Below, piece after piece: positions 30,091-40,689 of a stretch of DNA of 44,806 nucleotides (position 1 is its first letter; each line of letters begins with the position of its first letter). The stretch covers positions 6,875,071 to 6,919,876 of the forward strand of contig BFEA01000011.1 in NCBI GenBank assembly GCA_003427395.1. The letters are read 5' to 3'. This DNA is from Chara braunii. Its lineage: Eukaryota > Streptophyta > Charophyceae > Charales > Characeae. The notes beneath the pieces were generated by a model. It saw nothing but the letters and a program-made list of their open reading frames with translations. It ran no database searches and was not told the DNA's origin. Position numbers and translations under genes: made by a program.

Positions 30091-30102
30091 TGGTATCGGA
30101 GC
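30091..30102 (+). promoter_or_regulatory. Primer binding site (initiator tRNA-Met type)
   Basis: TGGTATCGGAGC, four bases after the CA end of the candidate LTR. Same core as the minus-strand site at 1271-1284. Confidence 0.75.
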
Positions 30103-30125
30103 AGACCAGCATTGGATGACTCACC

Positions 30126-30199
30126 GTTGATTGATTGATTGATTGATTGATTGATTAATTGATTGATTGATTGAGTGAGTGAGTGATTGAGTGATTGAG

Positions 30200-30231
<32 letters not shown>

Positions 30232-30238
30232 CGATTGA
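30126..30238 (+). repeat. (GATT)n microsatellite
   Basis: About 110 bases of GATT repeats with GAGT interruptions. On the minus strand it gives a meaningless Ser-Ile-Asn-Gln repeat. Confidence 0.9.
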
Positions 30239-31270
30239 TATGAGTCTGACTTCACTCTTTCTTTGGTGACACATTAGACTTCCTGAGCAATCGTTTTCGG
30301 CACAAGAGCTTGCTGAGAATCTGGCTCTATTGTTCCGCGGAGCCCCCAGGTCGGTATAAGGAACCACGGCGCACAAGACGGGTTTGGCAGGTAGAACGCC
30401 TTCGCTGGAGAAAGAGACCGCCTCGTATCCCTGAGAGAGAGAGGGGCAGCGACGGCCGGAGACCAGACAGTCACTGGATTCGGTGACCCCAAACGGTCGG
30501 GTTCGTAAGGGGGAGGAAGGCCCCTTAGGTAGAAGGTTGGAACAGGCGGGACGGCAGGAGGGGGCACTTCGCTGCGAGGCGCCAGCGGAGGAGGAGCGGA
30601 CGGACAGCAGGAAGCAAGTCATCACACCTGTCTTCGTGAGGTGGTGACTACCTGCTGACGTGGCATTGGTCTCCTTGGTTGACTTGGCATTGTATGACTG
30701 GCTGGAACGGCGACGGTAACGCAACGTGATGCGTGGAAGTGGCACGTGGGAAGGATCAGAGTACACATTGGCTGACGTTGCATCCCCACCGCTGGTTGAT
30801 AAGATATTGACGTGCTGACGTGGCAGGATCTGTTGTGTTGGCACTTCAGGGATGACACGTGGCAGGCAGGTTACTGCCAAGTACGAGGAGCATTCTGAAG
30901 ACGACGACGGTACAGATGACTGAACGACTGATGAAACAGTTGTAGTGCTAGCTGTCAGGAAGACTGCAACATCGCACTGACACCAGGAAGACACAGTGGG
31001 TTGAAGAAGGGTGTTGATAAACTATTTGTTGATGATTGTTGGCATACTCACCTTGTCGTTCGCTGTGTTGTGGTGCTGCGTGTACTTACTTGAGTGTTGT
31101 ATCTAATCACACGGACCTGACGTGGTTCCTGTACACTCTCGAACAGGACGTCATCCCACAGACAAAAGAACAGTAATTAGTAAAAGTAAAGATCTGTTTC
31201 TTTTTATTATTTCTCTTTATTTTTCTATTCCATTATTGCAAATATTTTCTCAACCCTGATTTCCAAGATG
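30239..31270 (+). other. Leader between primer site and gag, with G-box/ACGTGGCA motifs
   Basis: No supported gene. From 30625 to 30870 it holds a CACCTGTCTT start and repeated CTGACGTGGCA, GGCACGTGGG and GACACGTGGCA motifs, the vocabulary seen in the LTR-like repeats at 14640-15700 and 40690-41955. It may be an older, diverged copy of that LTR, and possibly the real 5' LTR of the gypsy element that follows. Confidence 0.4.
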
Positions 31271-31320
31271 TTTAGTGTGTGGAAATTTTACTCTTGCTTC
31301 TTTTTCCAATGACATTTTTA

Positions 31321-33189
31321 GCGGGTGAAGGATCTTCCGAACCCAAGACTAGGAGACATGCAGAGACAAAGAAACAAGAGTTACTGGCTCTATGGAACCA
31401 GCTGCTGAATGATTTGCGTCTGTCCAGACTAGACGCCGAACGACACGTTTGTAATCTGTTTGATTTGCAGACGGTAGAGAACCGTCTGAAGCATCCCTTT
31501 TGATGATGCGAGAAGTCGTTTTGATACGGCCGCGGAAGTTGTGGTTGTCGGGGCCGAAGTGTCTAAAATGATGGTCAAGTGTCGACAAGCACTTGACCAG
31601 TTTGCTATCAAGCAGCTGGAAGAAGTCGTGGAATCGTCTAGAAAAGGGGAAATCAGACCAGAAATGACCGAGGCTACGATTGACGCGAACATCCAGCAAT
31701 TAAGAGATGCGCTCACTGCAAACGAAAGAAAGACAGAAAAACTAGGTCGGAAACACGAACAGGAACTGAGACGAGAACAAAAGGTAAAGGAAATCAGATA
31801 GGTAATAGGAACAGAAGGTAAGGAACAGACAGACATTACACAAATGTTGTATCACATCATGACTTACCTCACCCTTTTGGAAGAAAAGATTGACAGACAG
31901 CAAAGTCAGTTAGACGAGATTGTCGTAGGATTGCGAACTGTCACAAACATTGTGAAAGGGAAGCATCCGGTAGAAGAAGAGGTTAAGGAGAAAAGAAATA
32001 AGTCAAAAATTTGATGAGTGATGCGATGAAGTCTGTTGTTCCTCAAGATCAGAAGACGTCTAATGGAGGAGGGAAGCCGTCTAATGAAGGAGGACCGAGT
32101 CCGCCGTCTTCTCCACCAAACACTCCTCCTTCCACACCTCCTTCCTCTCCACCTCCACAGTTTCTAGCTTCTCCGCAAGGTAAGGTAAGTACGGAACTGG
32201 AGAAGCCGAAAAGAAAAGAAAAAGTGAAGATGAATTTTCCTTTTACGTTTTGCAAAAAAAAGAATGCGAATTTACTACTCTGGATAGCAGAAATTCAGAC
32301 GTACTGTAGTACGGCAACTGTTGAACCCGAGTCCCAGGTTGCTTTCTCTACCTCTTGTCTTGGGGGGGAAGGTAAGGAATGGGTATTGGCCGAAGCCAAC
32401 GTTGCGGGGTTCGATGACATTGGTGAGTGGGTTGCGATGTTGAACCTGAAGCAGTTCCTTGGCAAGATCAAGGAACGCCTTTTGGATAAAACAACGGTCG
32501 ATAAAACAACGGTCGATAAGGCCTTTGACCAGCTCACCACCATTGGTCAGAGACATTGGACCTCTATAGAATCTTTGTCTCGGGAAGTTGATCGGTTGTT
32601 ACAGGTTCCAGGACTGAACCTGCAAGACAACCAAGATTTGTATATCTATTTCTGCGCACTGCCTGAGCCCATTCGAGGACAACGCGTGGCGGAGTTAAAA
32701 TCCGAAAAGTATCATTAAAGGCAGTTTCGTGATCAGGCTCTCCAAAGAGAGCAAATGACTTCACAGGTAAAAAAATTGAATGCATTTGTGGTCAAGTATG
32801 GTGGTGGAGCAAGTGCAGGTGCAGGCAAGCGGATACTTTGGCACCAAAAGCGCCATGACCACACCCTCGTCGTCTTTAATGACGATACTGTGGAGAAGTG
32901 TCCATTGGAGGTCGAGGGTGTGGCGAGCAGCAGTGCTTCTGGGAAAGGGGAAGTCACTGCTGCCGTGGTCAACAATGAAGGACCACGACCGTCAGTAAAG
33001 AAGAAGAAGTCATGCTCGTTTTCAGAGCATCCCGGGATTGTGATCGGTAAGCCCTGGGAAAATATGAGAATTTCATAAGAATTATGGTAGGAAAGAATGG
33101 ATAATGCACAATGTCTTAAGTGTGGTACCGTTGGGCATGTGATTGCATGGTGCCCACTTATCCGTAAGCCAAAAGCCAGCCGCCAGTAA
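31321..33189 (+). pseudogene. gag: Ty3/gypsy gag, frameshifted and with stops
   Basis: Pieces: 31321-31500 and 31505-32000 (helical, coiled-coil-like, Glu/Lys/Gln-rich), then 32011-33189 in one frame with TAA stops at 32716 and 33076. The capsid part follows a Pro/Ser-rich linker (32095-32165) and contains FTFCKKKNANLLLWIAEIQ. A perfect CX2CX4HX4C knuckle (CLKCGTVGHVIAWC, 33112-33153) ends it, and the frame stops at 33187-33189. Frames change in a T4 run (31497-31500) and an A5 run (about 31996). A 15-base direct duplication at 32486-32515 repeats KTTVD. Gag forms the particle and binds RNA; protease follows in another frame. Confidence 0.82.
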
Positions 33190-33245
33190 GAGTAGCATCT
33201 GCTCCTACTGAGTCTAAGGGTTTGGATTAAGAAGAAGGTTAGGCG

Positions 33246-33825
33246 CCTACTAACCCTTCCAACCCTGTGACTCGCATGACAGAGGATGGTTCTTCTTCGG
33301 CCCATCGTCCCGAACACCCTGAACTTGTCTTATGTACTGTCTCTCTGGACGACTCTCTTAACGAGCTTGGTAACGAGTTGCTAGCATTACGAAGCTCATG
33401 GGCTAAGAAATCTAAGTCTAAGGGTGACCTACTACTCACGGACGTAGAGATTGCACGTACACGCGTAGGTGCACTGTTGGACTCAGGATCCACCTGATCC
33501 TACATATCCGAAAAAGCAATCTGCAAGTTGCATCTCGGAATGAAGGTAAAGAATCTGTCTCGGCCAATCACGTCTATCCTAGCTGACAAAAGCACGATCA
33601 CTGTCTCGCAATATGTTGATCGTGTGAAGTGTCGATTTCATACCAAGGAAGGAAAAAAAATTGTTCACGAGGTTTCCTTTCTTGTGGAGAAGAATCTACC
33701 TTTTGATTTGATTCTAGGAATGGACTGGCACGAGGAAGCCAACCGGTTATCAATTTCAAAGAGAAGATTGTGCAATTGCGAGATGCACACTCTAAATTGA
33801 AACATATCAAACTGTACCATAAGTC
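33246..33825 (+). pseudogene. Gypsy aspartic protease, interrupted
   Basis: Retropepsin domain: active-site motif LLDSGST (33474-33494) followed immediately by an in-frame TGA (33495-33497), then in the same frame FLVEKNLPFDLILGMDWHEE, the second conserved motif (ILGMDW). After about 33740 the frame shifts: reading on in another frame gives NFKEKIVQLRDAHSK, which is the expected continuation. The enzyme processes Gag-Pol. The coding is cut at 33831 by the poly-A retroposon. Confidence 0.85.
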
Positions 33826-33831
33826 TCGCTC

Positions 33832-34203
33832 GGGGGCGGAGCTGGTGCAATCCGGGTCGGAGGCTGGAGCAAGGTGGTGCAACTCTGTAACTTAGGCTAA
33901 TGAGGGCACGAGGCCTGGTAGAGATCCGGCTTTTTGCTGTAGACGGCTATGCTGGCGGGTTCATAGATGAGACTGAATGAGTTTTCAACTATTCCTTTGT
34001 GGTTGGGAGGTGTTGGTACTTGGGGTTTGATTTCTTATAACTTTTCATCATCCAGAGAGCTTTTTAGTCTAAGCTGGGTGATGTCCCCGGTAGTTCATGA
34101 TTTTGTACCTTCGTAACGGACGCTAGGCACGGTTCCCAGTCATGTTGCTCCCAACGAATAGATTTGGAGCATCGTCTCTCAAAAAAAAAAAAAAAAAAAA
34201 AAA
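33832..34203 (+). mobile_element. Poly-A retroposon, 372 bp, with target-site duplication
   Basis: Bounded by AGTCTCGCTC (33822-33831) and AGTCTGGCTC (34204-34213), a 10-base target-site duplication with one mismatch, and ending in A24. Gypsy pol sequence is continuous across it (ends KSRS/KSGS frames), which confirms an insertion. The body starts GGGGGCGGAGCTGG and encodes nothing evident. The last ~150 bases match the minus-strand insert at 4503-4705. I see no convincing pol III A and B boxes, so it may be a SINE or the 3' end of an unseen LINE. Confidence 0.8.
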
Positions 34204-34346
34204 AGTCTGGCTCTGACTCTAGTCTGTCTTTCTGCTGTATGAGTTATCCAGCATTCCGGTCGATGGTTTCAAAGAAAAGGTTAGAACAGGAAGTAATGAT
34301 GGTTTTAGTAAAACAAGTGGACCTGCTGCAGCGACGCTGCGACTGA
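34204..34346 (+). pseudogene. Gypsy pol, protease-RT linker
   Basis: Frame continuing from the protease side after the retroposon: MSYPAFRSMVSKK, then EVMMVLVKQVDLL. This resembles the short linker that follows protease in chromoviruses (a helix, then an acidic/hydrophobic strand). It ends at TGA 34344-34346, where a second large insertion appears to start. Confidence 0.6.
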
Positions 34347-35298
34347 GGAGAGGGGCGAACAGGGGGCCGGGGCTGTTGGAGTCACATTGTTCGGTCTTTT
34401 TTTTTTTTTTTTTTTTGCTATACCTCTCTCTCTCTCTCTCTCTCAGATATCCTCTGTCACTGTGACATACATACACACACATACACACATACGAACACAT
34501 ACACACACACACATGGACGGACACACACATCATAGCAAATGAGCCGGTTTTATTTTGAGGGAAAAAAAAGAAGTTGTTCACATGCCATCTGAAGTTTCTG
34601 AACTCCAATTTTCAATGTAGTCTTGAGATGACTGTCAGAATCGTCTGAGACTTTTTTTTTTTTTTTTTTTTAAGCAGATTCCGGTTGCTTTTCCATTTTG
34701 GGAAGTATAGCTCCTTTGTATGCGTTCCTTTTGTCTCAAATCGCGATCATACTCATGCTCCTCTGCGTTTTTCCCTTTGTCTTGATTCCGGTTCCCAAGG
34801 AGAGTTCAATGCAATTTTTTTTTATTTTTTTTTTTTTAGATTGTCGTTCCTTTTCCATTCTCTTTTTTTTTTTTTTTCCAGATTATTGTTCGTTTTGCAT
34901 TCTCGGGAGTGTTGCTGCACCGGGTATTATGTGCCTGCGCCTGGATATCCCGATTCTGGTCTGGGTATTCTGTGCTGCCGTCTGCATATCTGCACTGTGG
35001 TCCTTTCGCTGGTCGCCCCCCGCTCCTCTACCACTCGTGATCCCCCCCTCGCTGCCAGTTCCAGATCCTGATTGTCCTCCTCTTCCGGATTTCGGTTATC
35101 GTTGCCTTAGTCTCCCTCCTTCTCGTCAGCTCCACCGCTCCCTGTCCTCCGCCTGCTGCCGGTCGCGGATTCTGATTCCGTTCCTTTTCTTTTTCATTCT
35201 TGGGAGCATTGCTGCCCTGGGTATTCTCTGTTGTCGCCCGCATATCCCGATTCTGGCGCTTTGCCTGACCGGTCGTGTCCAAGTGTGTTTATATGACA

Positions 35299-35393
35299 CA
35301 CGGGGGCGCGGGCAGGCGCCGCTCAACCCACATCCTCGGCGGTCTTGTACGCAACAGGTTCTGAACAGGGGGAGTCGCTCTTGTATTATGTGA

Positions 35394-35451
<58 letters not shown>

Positions 35452-35567
35452 GGGGGTGTGGGCAGGCGTCGCTCAACCCACATCCTCGGCGGTCTTGTAC
35501 GCAACAGGTTCTGAACAGGGGGAATCTCTCTTGTATTATGTGATGATATATATATACATATATACAT
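35299..35567 (+). repeat. 150-bp tandem duplication with (TA)n arrays
   Basis: CACGGGGG...GGCAGGCG.CGCTCAACCC...TCTTGTATTATGTGATGATA occurs at 35299 and 35449, period 150 bases. Each unit ends in a TA array: about 53 bases at 35395-35447 and a shorter TATATATACATATATAC at 35547-35567. Confidence 0.85.
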
Positions 35568-35712
35568 AGTTTTTTTTTAATTCAGAAATTTTTATCGTCA
35601 TTTGAAAAAAAAAAAATCGGTGAGGTTGGTGCCGTGGCAAATTCAAAAATTATCGATTCACCGCGCATCGAAATTTGCCATTTCCACTTCTCTTCCTCCT
35701 CCTCCGATGTCA

Positions 35713-35920
35713 GCATATGGCCGGAGAAAGAAGCCACCCAGGATAATCTTTGCGCCTCCTCCTGCTCCTACTAGTCCTCCACCACCTCCTCCTCCTCCTC
35801 CCTCCTCCCGCGTAGCATGCTGATGTGGCAGTGAGCGGGAATGCCTTTCATTGCAACGTCAACATGTGGTCGGAGAAAGAAGCCACCCAGGATAACCTCT
35901 GCGCCTCCTCCTGGTCCTGC
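35713..35920 (+). repeat. 149-bp tandem duplication
   Basis: GGAGAAAGAAGCCACCCAGG with its flanks, and GCGCCTCCTCCTG.TCCT after it, occur near 35714 and again near 35863, a 149-base period. The unit size nearly equals the 150-base duplication just to the left, though the sequences differ. Confidence 0.8.
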
Positions 35921-36740
35921 TGCTGTCACGTTTTCTTCTCTCCCATTGTGGCTGTGCTCCACGTTGTCTTTGCCCTCCCCGCACGTCGACGTACCACCAA
36001 TTCCTCCTTCTCCGCCCTCCTCCTACCTAACATGCTGACGTGATGTGCTTTGTGTTGTCTTCCCCCTTCCCGCCGCGTTCTCTTCTCTCCTGTTGTGGCC
36101 TATTCTCCCTTTCGGTGGTCTGCCCCCCCCCAGATCCTCATTGTGGTCCTTTCCCGCACCCACATCCTCCTCATCTCGATTCCGGTCCTTCGTCCACCCC
36201 CGCCTCCACTCGTCTTCTCTTCTTTTTGGTAAAAGAAAAAAAACAAATTACTGTCAACTTGTGATGAACAGCACTTGGCCATAATGCATGAACATAGAGT
36301 CCTCCTCCCTCCGCTCGCTCATTCCCAAAGGAACGAAACATCAGACTGGCGCCATGGCAAATTTGAAAATTTTTACTGCTACACAGCCACTTTCAAAAAG
36401 AAAAAAGAAAAAAAAAAACCGTCTGATTGGCGCCATCGCAATTCGAAGATTGATTAGTATGGTCGCCTGCGCAAGGATGATACGCATAAATCGAGAAATG
36501 ATCCAGATTCGTACCGCCATCCCAATTGTGGTCCTTATCCGGATTTCGCTCGTTCTCCTATCCCCCCTTTCGGTGGTCTGGCCCCTCTGGATCCTGATTC
36601 TGGTCCTTCCCGACATCCACATCCCGGTCCTTCGTTCTCTCTCTTTCTCTCTCCTTGTCTCTCTCTTTCTCTCTTTCTCTCTCTTCTTTCATGGAAACGA
36701 TGGTGATCCGCGTCATCGGACTGTCATGCTAGTTTTTTTG

Positions 36741-36772
<32 letters not shown>

Positions 36773-36795
36773 CATGGAAACCATCGTGATCCGAC

Positions 36796-36798
<3 letters not shown>

Positions 36799-36867
<69 letters not shown>
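36799..36867 (+). repeat. (CT)n microsatellite
   Basis: About 69 bases of pure CT; shorter CT runs precede it from 36635. Confidence 0.95.
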
Positions 36868-36869
<2 letters not shown>

Positions 36870-37154
36870 TTTATCTCTCTCAGCGCATGGACAGGAGTCG
36901 GGGAGCATGGGGGACAAAGAGAAAGATAGAACGTACCTTGGTCCGCCATCTCCTCTAACACTCTCGAGTCGACGAAGCCAACTCTCACAACCTTCTCTTG
37001 TCGTGACGCTCTCTGTCACCTCCCTCCCTGTCCACCGTTGCCCACGTCCTGCCCTCTCCGCAAACGCTTCTCTCATCGTCCCGATCTCTCACACCCTGCC
37101 CTCTCCTTTGCTCCCGAGTGATCGCCTGCTCACATCTGTCGCCGCAACAGAGGC

Positions 37155-37239
<85 letters not shown>
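37155..37239 (+). repeat. (CT)n microsatellite
   Basis: About 85 bases of pure CT. Confidence 0.95.
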
Positions 37240-37242
<3 letters not shown>

Positions 37243-37748
37243 GCCACTCACCGCAAAACTACCCAGTTGATCGCACGTGTCGAACCGCTGATGTATGTAT
37301 GTTCCCCGACGATCGGCTGCTGCACATGTGCGTGCGACGCGAAACCCGTCGACACTTCTCAAAAAAACTGAACTCGAGGGTCACCCAAAAAAAAAAAGTG
37401 GCAGTGTCTCTTCCCGACCTTGCACGACGGATTCAGATCCGGTTTCGTTGTTGACCCCGAAGCCGTTGACGATTCTTGAAACAACCAAACTCACAGGTCG
37501 GAAAAACAGAAACTGGCATTGTATCTTCCCCACCTCGCGGTACACACTCAGATCCGGTTTCGTTCTCGGGCTCGGGGTCCACCCTTTTTAGCCGCGCCCC
37601 CTTGCCAACACAGACACGTTGTCAGTTCCCCCTTGCCTGTTGCCCTAGAGCGGTCTCGTGCGGCTTCACCCGATTTTTGTTGGGCCCCACGCGAGGACCG
37701 CTATTTCCTTTAGTAGTATAGAGAAGTGCACGTGAGTCTTCTACTTCC

Positions 37749-39195
37749 TATCCTCCTTCGATCGAAAAACTCCTAAGTGAGTATAAAGACTTATTTACCG
37801 AACCAACAGGAATAACTGAACGTGACATTAACCACAACATTGAAATTATTATTTGGCAGTAAGATTCACAAGGGCCCTATATATCGAATGTCTCCTAGGG
37901 AACTTGAGAAATTGCGAAAACAATTGCAAAACTTAACAGAAAAATGATGGATTCGTCATAGTTCCTCTCCTTATGGTGCCCGTCTTGTTTGTGTCCAAAA
38001 AATAAGGTGAGTTGTGTCTCTGTATTGACTACAGAGGGTTGAATGTTGTCACTGTTAAGAATGCCGAACCTCTACCACGAATTGACGACTTGCTAGACCA
38101 GTTGCAGGGCTGTAAGTTTTTTAGTAAGATTGATCTGATGTCAGGGTACCATCAGAACGAGGTGGAACCCACGGATCAGCATAAGACCGCATTTCGAACG
38201 AGGTATGGCCATTACGAGTTTGTGGTAATGCCCTTCGGACTGACTAATGCCCCAACGACCTCCAAACGTCTATGAATGAACTCTTTCGTCAATGGTTAAA
38301 CAAGGTCGTAATTGTCTATCTCGATGATATTCTAGTGTACAGTAAGACACTAGAAGATCATGAGAAGCACCTTCGTTTGGTGCTAGGGAAGTTGCGTGAG
38401 GGCAACTTTAAAATCAATTCCAAGAAGTAGTTTGCTAAGTCCGATGTGTTATACTTAGGACATATAGTGAACGAAGAAGGTCTAAGGCCAGAAAAAAAAA
38501 AAAAAATCAACAATTAGAGATTGGCCACAACCTAAGTCTATAACTTAATTGCGATTTTTCCTTGATTTAGCCTGTTACTACAGGAAGTTTGTCAGGAACT
38601 TCTCACTGATTACTGCATCAATGTGAAGATTGTTAAAGAAATGAACTATTTGGTTGTGGGATAAAGATTGTGAGTCTTCCTTTCGGCAATTGAAGTATGC
38701 ACTAACTCACTACCCTGTCCTTAAGATAGTTGACCCGTTCTTATCTTTCATTGTTACCACTGACGCAAATCAGTATGGGATTGGCGTTGTTCTCCAACAG
38801 GATAATGACAAAGGTTATAGGCCCATAGAGTTTATGTCTAAACAATTGTCATCAGAGAAGGTTGCCAACTCCACCTATGGACAGAAACTTTATGCCTTAG
38901 TCTGTGCGTTGGATACGTGGAGACACTGCTAGGGAGACACTTTACTGTGTATTCAGACCACTCGACACTACAGTGGATAAAGACACGGTCTAAACTCTCT
39001 AACAAGTTTGTAAGATGGTCTACCTTCATTGACACGTTTAACTTTGAGCTCAAAATTATTAAAGGTAAGTCTAATGTGGTTGCAGATGCTTTATCTCGAT
39101 GCAGTGACTTCTTTGGTACTATTGTCTCATACTTGGATGTTGGGAATGACTTAAAAAACCAGATTCGTCAAGGATACGTTACTGATCCAATTTGA
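37749..39195 (+). pseudogene. pol: Gypsy reverse transcriptase and RNase H
   Basis: Starts YPPSIEKLLSEYKDLF, the usual RT lead-in. Then [20 protein letters not shown] (motif A Asp), [12 protein letters not shown], and after a frameshift at about 38272, VYLDDILVYS (38327-38338 encode YLDD), LRPEKK near an A14 run (38493). RNase H follows: FIVTTDANQYGIGVVLQQ, FMSKQLSSEKVANSTYGQKL, then in the next frame FTVYSDHSTLQW and NVVADALSR. Stops are at 38428 and frames change near 38272, 38640 and 38925. It copies element RNA into DNA. Clearly Ty3/gypsy by motif wording and by RT-RNaseH-integrase order. Confidence 0.92.
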
Positions 39196-40043
39196 AAGTC
39201 GATCATGGATGTCCTCGCACGAGATGCTTCCCAATTACCCAACTATAGAATAGTCGATGGTCTGTTTTTTCTTGATAGACCAAACAGAACAAAGATTGTG
39301 TACTCCTCACCAAGAAAGAATTAAGAGTCTGTTGATTGGGGAATGTCACGACTTTTAAGGACACTTTGGATTCAAGAAAATTTACGCAGAGGTTAGAGAA
39401 CGCTTCAAATTGAAGAGGATTAAAAGAAGACTTTTTAACTTATGTACGTACATGTCTGGTGTGTAAGAGAAACAAGGCGACGCTTGAGAATCCTCTTCGA
39501 CTTCTCAGGCCATTACCTATACCAAGCGAACCAGGTGAGTCCATCTCAATTGACTTTATGAGTCTGGTTAAAAGTCGCAACGGTAATAGTCAAGTGATGG
39601 TGATTGTGGACCGTTTCTCTAAATATGTCATGTTTATTCCCTTACCTGCTGAAACAAGGACTAAACTTGTGATCCATAAATTTCAGATGAAATAGGTAAC
39701 TGAGTATGGTTTCCCTTTATCCATTGTATCTGATCGAGATGTCAGGTTCACAAGTATGTCATGGCAAAAGCTGATGGAGGCATACCACACACGTTTGACC
39801 ATGTCGTTAGGGCGACACCCTGAAACGAATGGGCAAAGTGAACAAATGAACCGATTGTGTCGTGCGCATGTATGTAAGACCTGATAAACTTGATTGGGAT
39901 GAGAACTTACCCAAGATAGCTAGTGCATATAATAGCAGTGTCCACACCGCTACAGGACGAATCAAATTGATTGGGATGAGAACTTACCCAAGATAGCCAA
40001 TGCATATAATAGCAGTGTCCACACCGCTACAAGACGAACGCCT
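39196..40043 (+). pseudogene. pol: Gypsy integrase, zinc and catalytic domains
   Basis: HHCC zinc domain: ECHDF, a stop, GHFGFKKIYAEV, then CLVCKRNKA. Catalytic DDE: SIDFMSL (first Asp), VSDRDVRFTS (second Asp) and NGQSEQMNR (Glu), so the triad is still encoded. The frame changes repeatedly and a 77-base tandem duplication (39890-40043) breaks the end of the domain. Confidence 0.88.
39890..40043 (+). repeat. 77-bp tandem duplication inside integrase
   Basis: TTGATTGGGATGAGAACTTA through GTCCACACCGCTACARGACG occurs at 39890 and 39967. The copies differ at only a few bases, so the event is young relative to the decay of the element. 77 is not a multiple of three and shifts the frame. Confidence 0.88.
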
Positions 40044-40049
40044 AACGCA

Positions 40050-40687
40050 TTGCACAACGGATGGAAAACTAGGCGTCTCATTGATGTGTTAACACTGGAC
40101 CAATTCCTTAGGCTAACTCCAGGGAAACGAGAATATGCAGTTTTATTTCAAGAAGACATAAAAAAAGTACAAGAAAACTTAAAGAAAGTTCAAGACCAAA
40201 TGATCGAACAAGCTAATAAGCATAAACGACCATCCACATACAAAGAGGGTGATCTGGTCTGCGTTAAATCCAAAGAGTTTTTATTAGAAAAATATGTATC
40301 TAAAAAGCTGTTGTCTGTCTACTTTGGACCTTGGGAAGTTCTCAAAGTAATTGGAGATGGAGAGGGATCATCTTATCGCATTGATATCTCCCCTCATCTC
40401 AAAACATATCCTGTCTTTCACGCGTCCAAACTGTTGCTCTGTGTAGAAAGGAAAGAATTTTCTAACAGACCCTTAATGGTTCCGCTATCTATGGAAGGTA
40501 GATATGAAGTAGACCGAATCATAGAACATAGATACTTCTCTACGGGAGCACGTGGATGACCTCAGAAGCAGTTCAAGGAACGTTTTAAGTCTCAGGCACC
40601 ATTTCCTGACAGATGGTTTAGTAAAACAGAACTACTTGAAACTGCTCCGGATATTGTTGCTGTTTATGAACGAGGGTTAAAGTCTTA
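40050..40687 (+). pseudogene. pol: Gypsy integrase C-terminus with chromodomain
   Basis: Frame from 40050: QMIEQANKHKRPS, EGDLVCVKSKEF, the FGPWEVLKVIGDGEG block, YPVFHASKLLLC, then YEVDRIIEHRYFSTGARG, a chromodomain first strand, and TGA at 40557. The same frame goes on PQKQFKERFKS...DRWFSKTELLETAPDI..VYERG to a stop at 40686-40688. Here WFSKTELL takes the place of the usual TWEPEENL. This identifies a chromovirus; the domain steers integration to chromatin carrying particular marks. A near relative lies at 28376-28855 in the opposite orientation. Confidence 0.85.
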
Positions 40688-40689
40688 AA

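Larger units (their letters stand above)
34347..37740. other. ~3.4 kb insertion of simple and tandem repeats, no gene
   Basis: Splits gypsy pol between the linker and RT. Contents: T runs (34397-34416, 34651-34673, 34817-34840, 34863-34880), an AC-rich array (34468-34530), TTCTYGGGAGYRTTGCTGC...TATCCCGATTCTGG blocks at 34902 and 35203 (period about 300), tandem units at 35299-35567 and 35713-35920, TGGCGCCATGGCAAATT-like boxes (about 35625, 36348, 36426) and CT arrays (36799-36867, 37155-37239). It is strongly pyrimidine-rich on this strand. Frames up to 231 codons occur but are Leu/Ser/Pro low-complexity. I see no RT, transposase or terminal repeat, so its class is unknown. Confidence 0.55.

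Noticed and set aside
34698-35393. 231-codon frame with many hydrophobic residues, resembling a membrane protein
   Set aside because: Hydrophobicity comes from T-runs and pyrimidine-rich repeats; the sequence consists of degenerate tandem copies and no homologous motif is visible.
36288-36929. 213-codon frame with Leu/Ser stretches
   Set aside because: Mostly translation of CT microsatellite.
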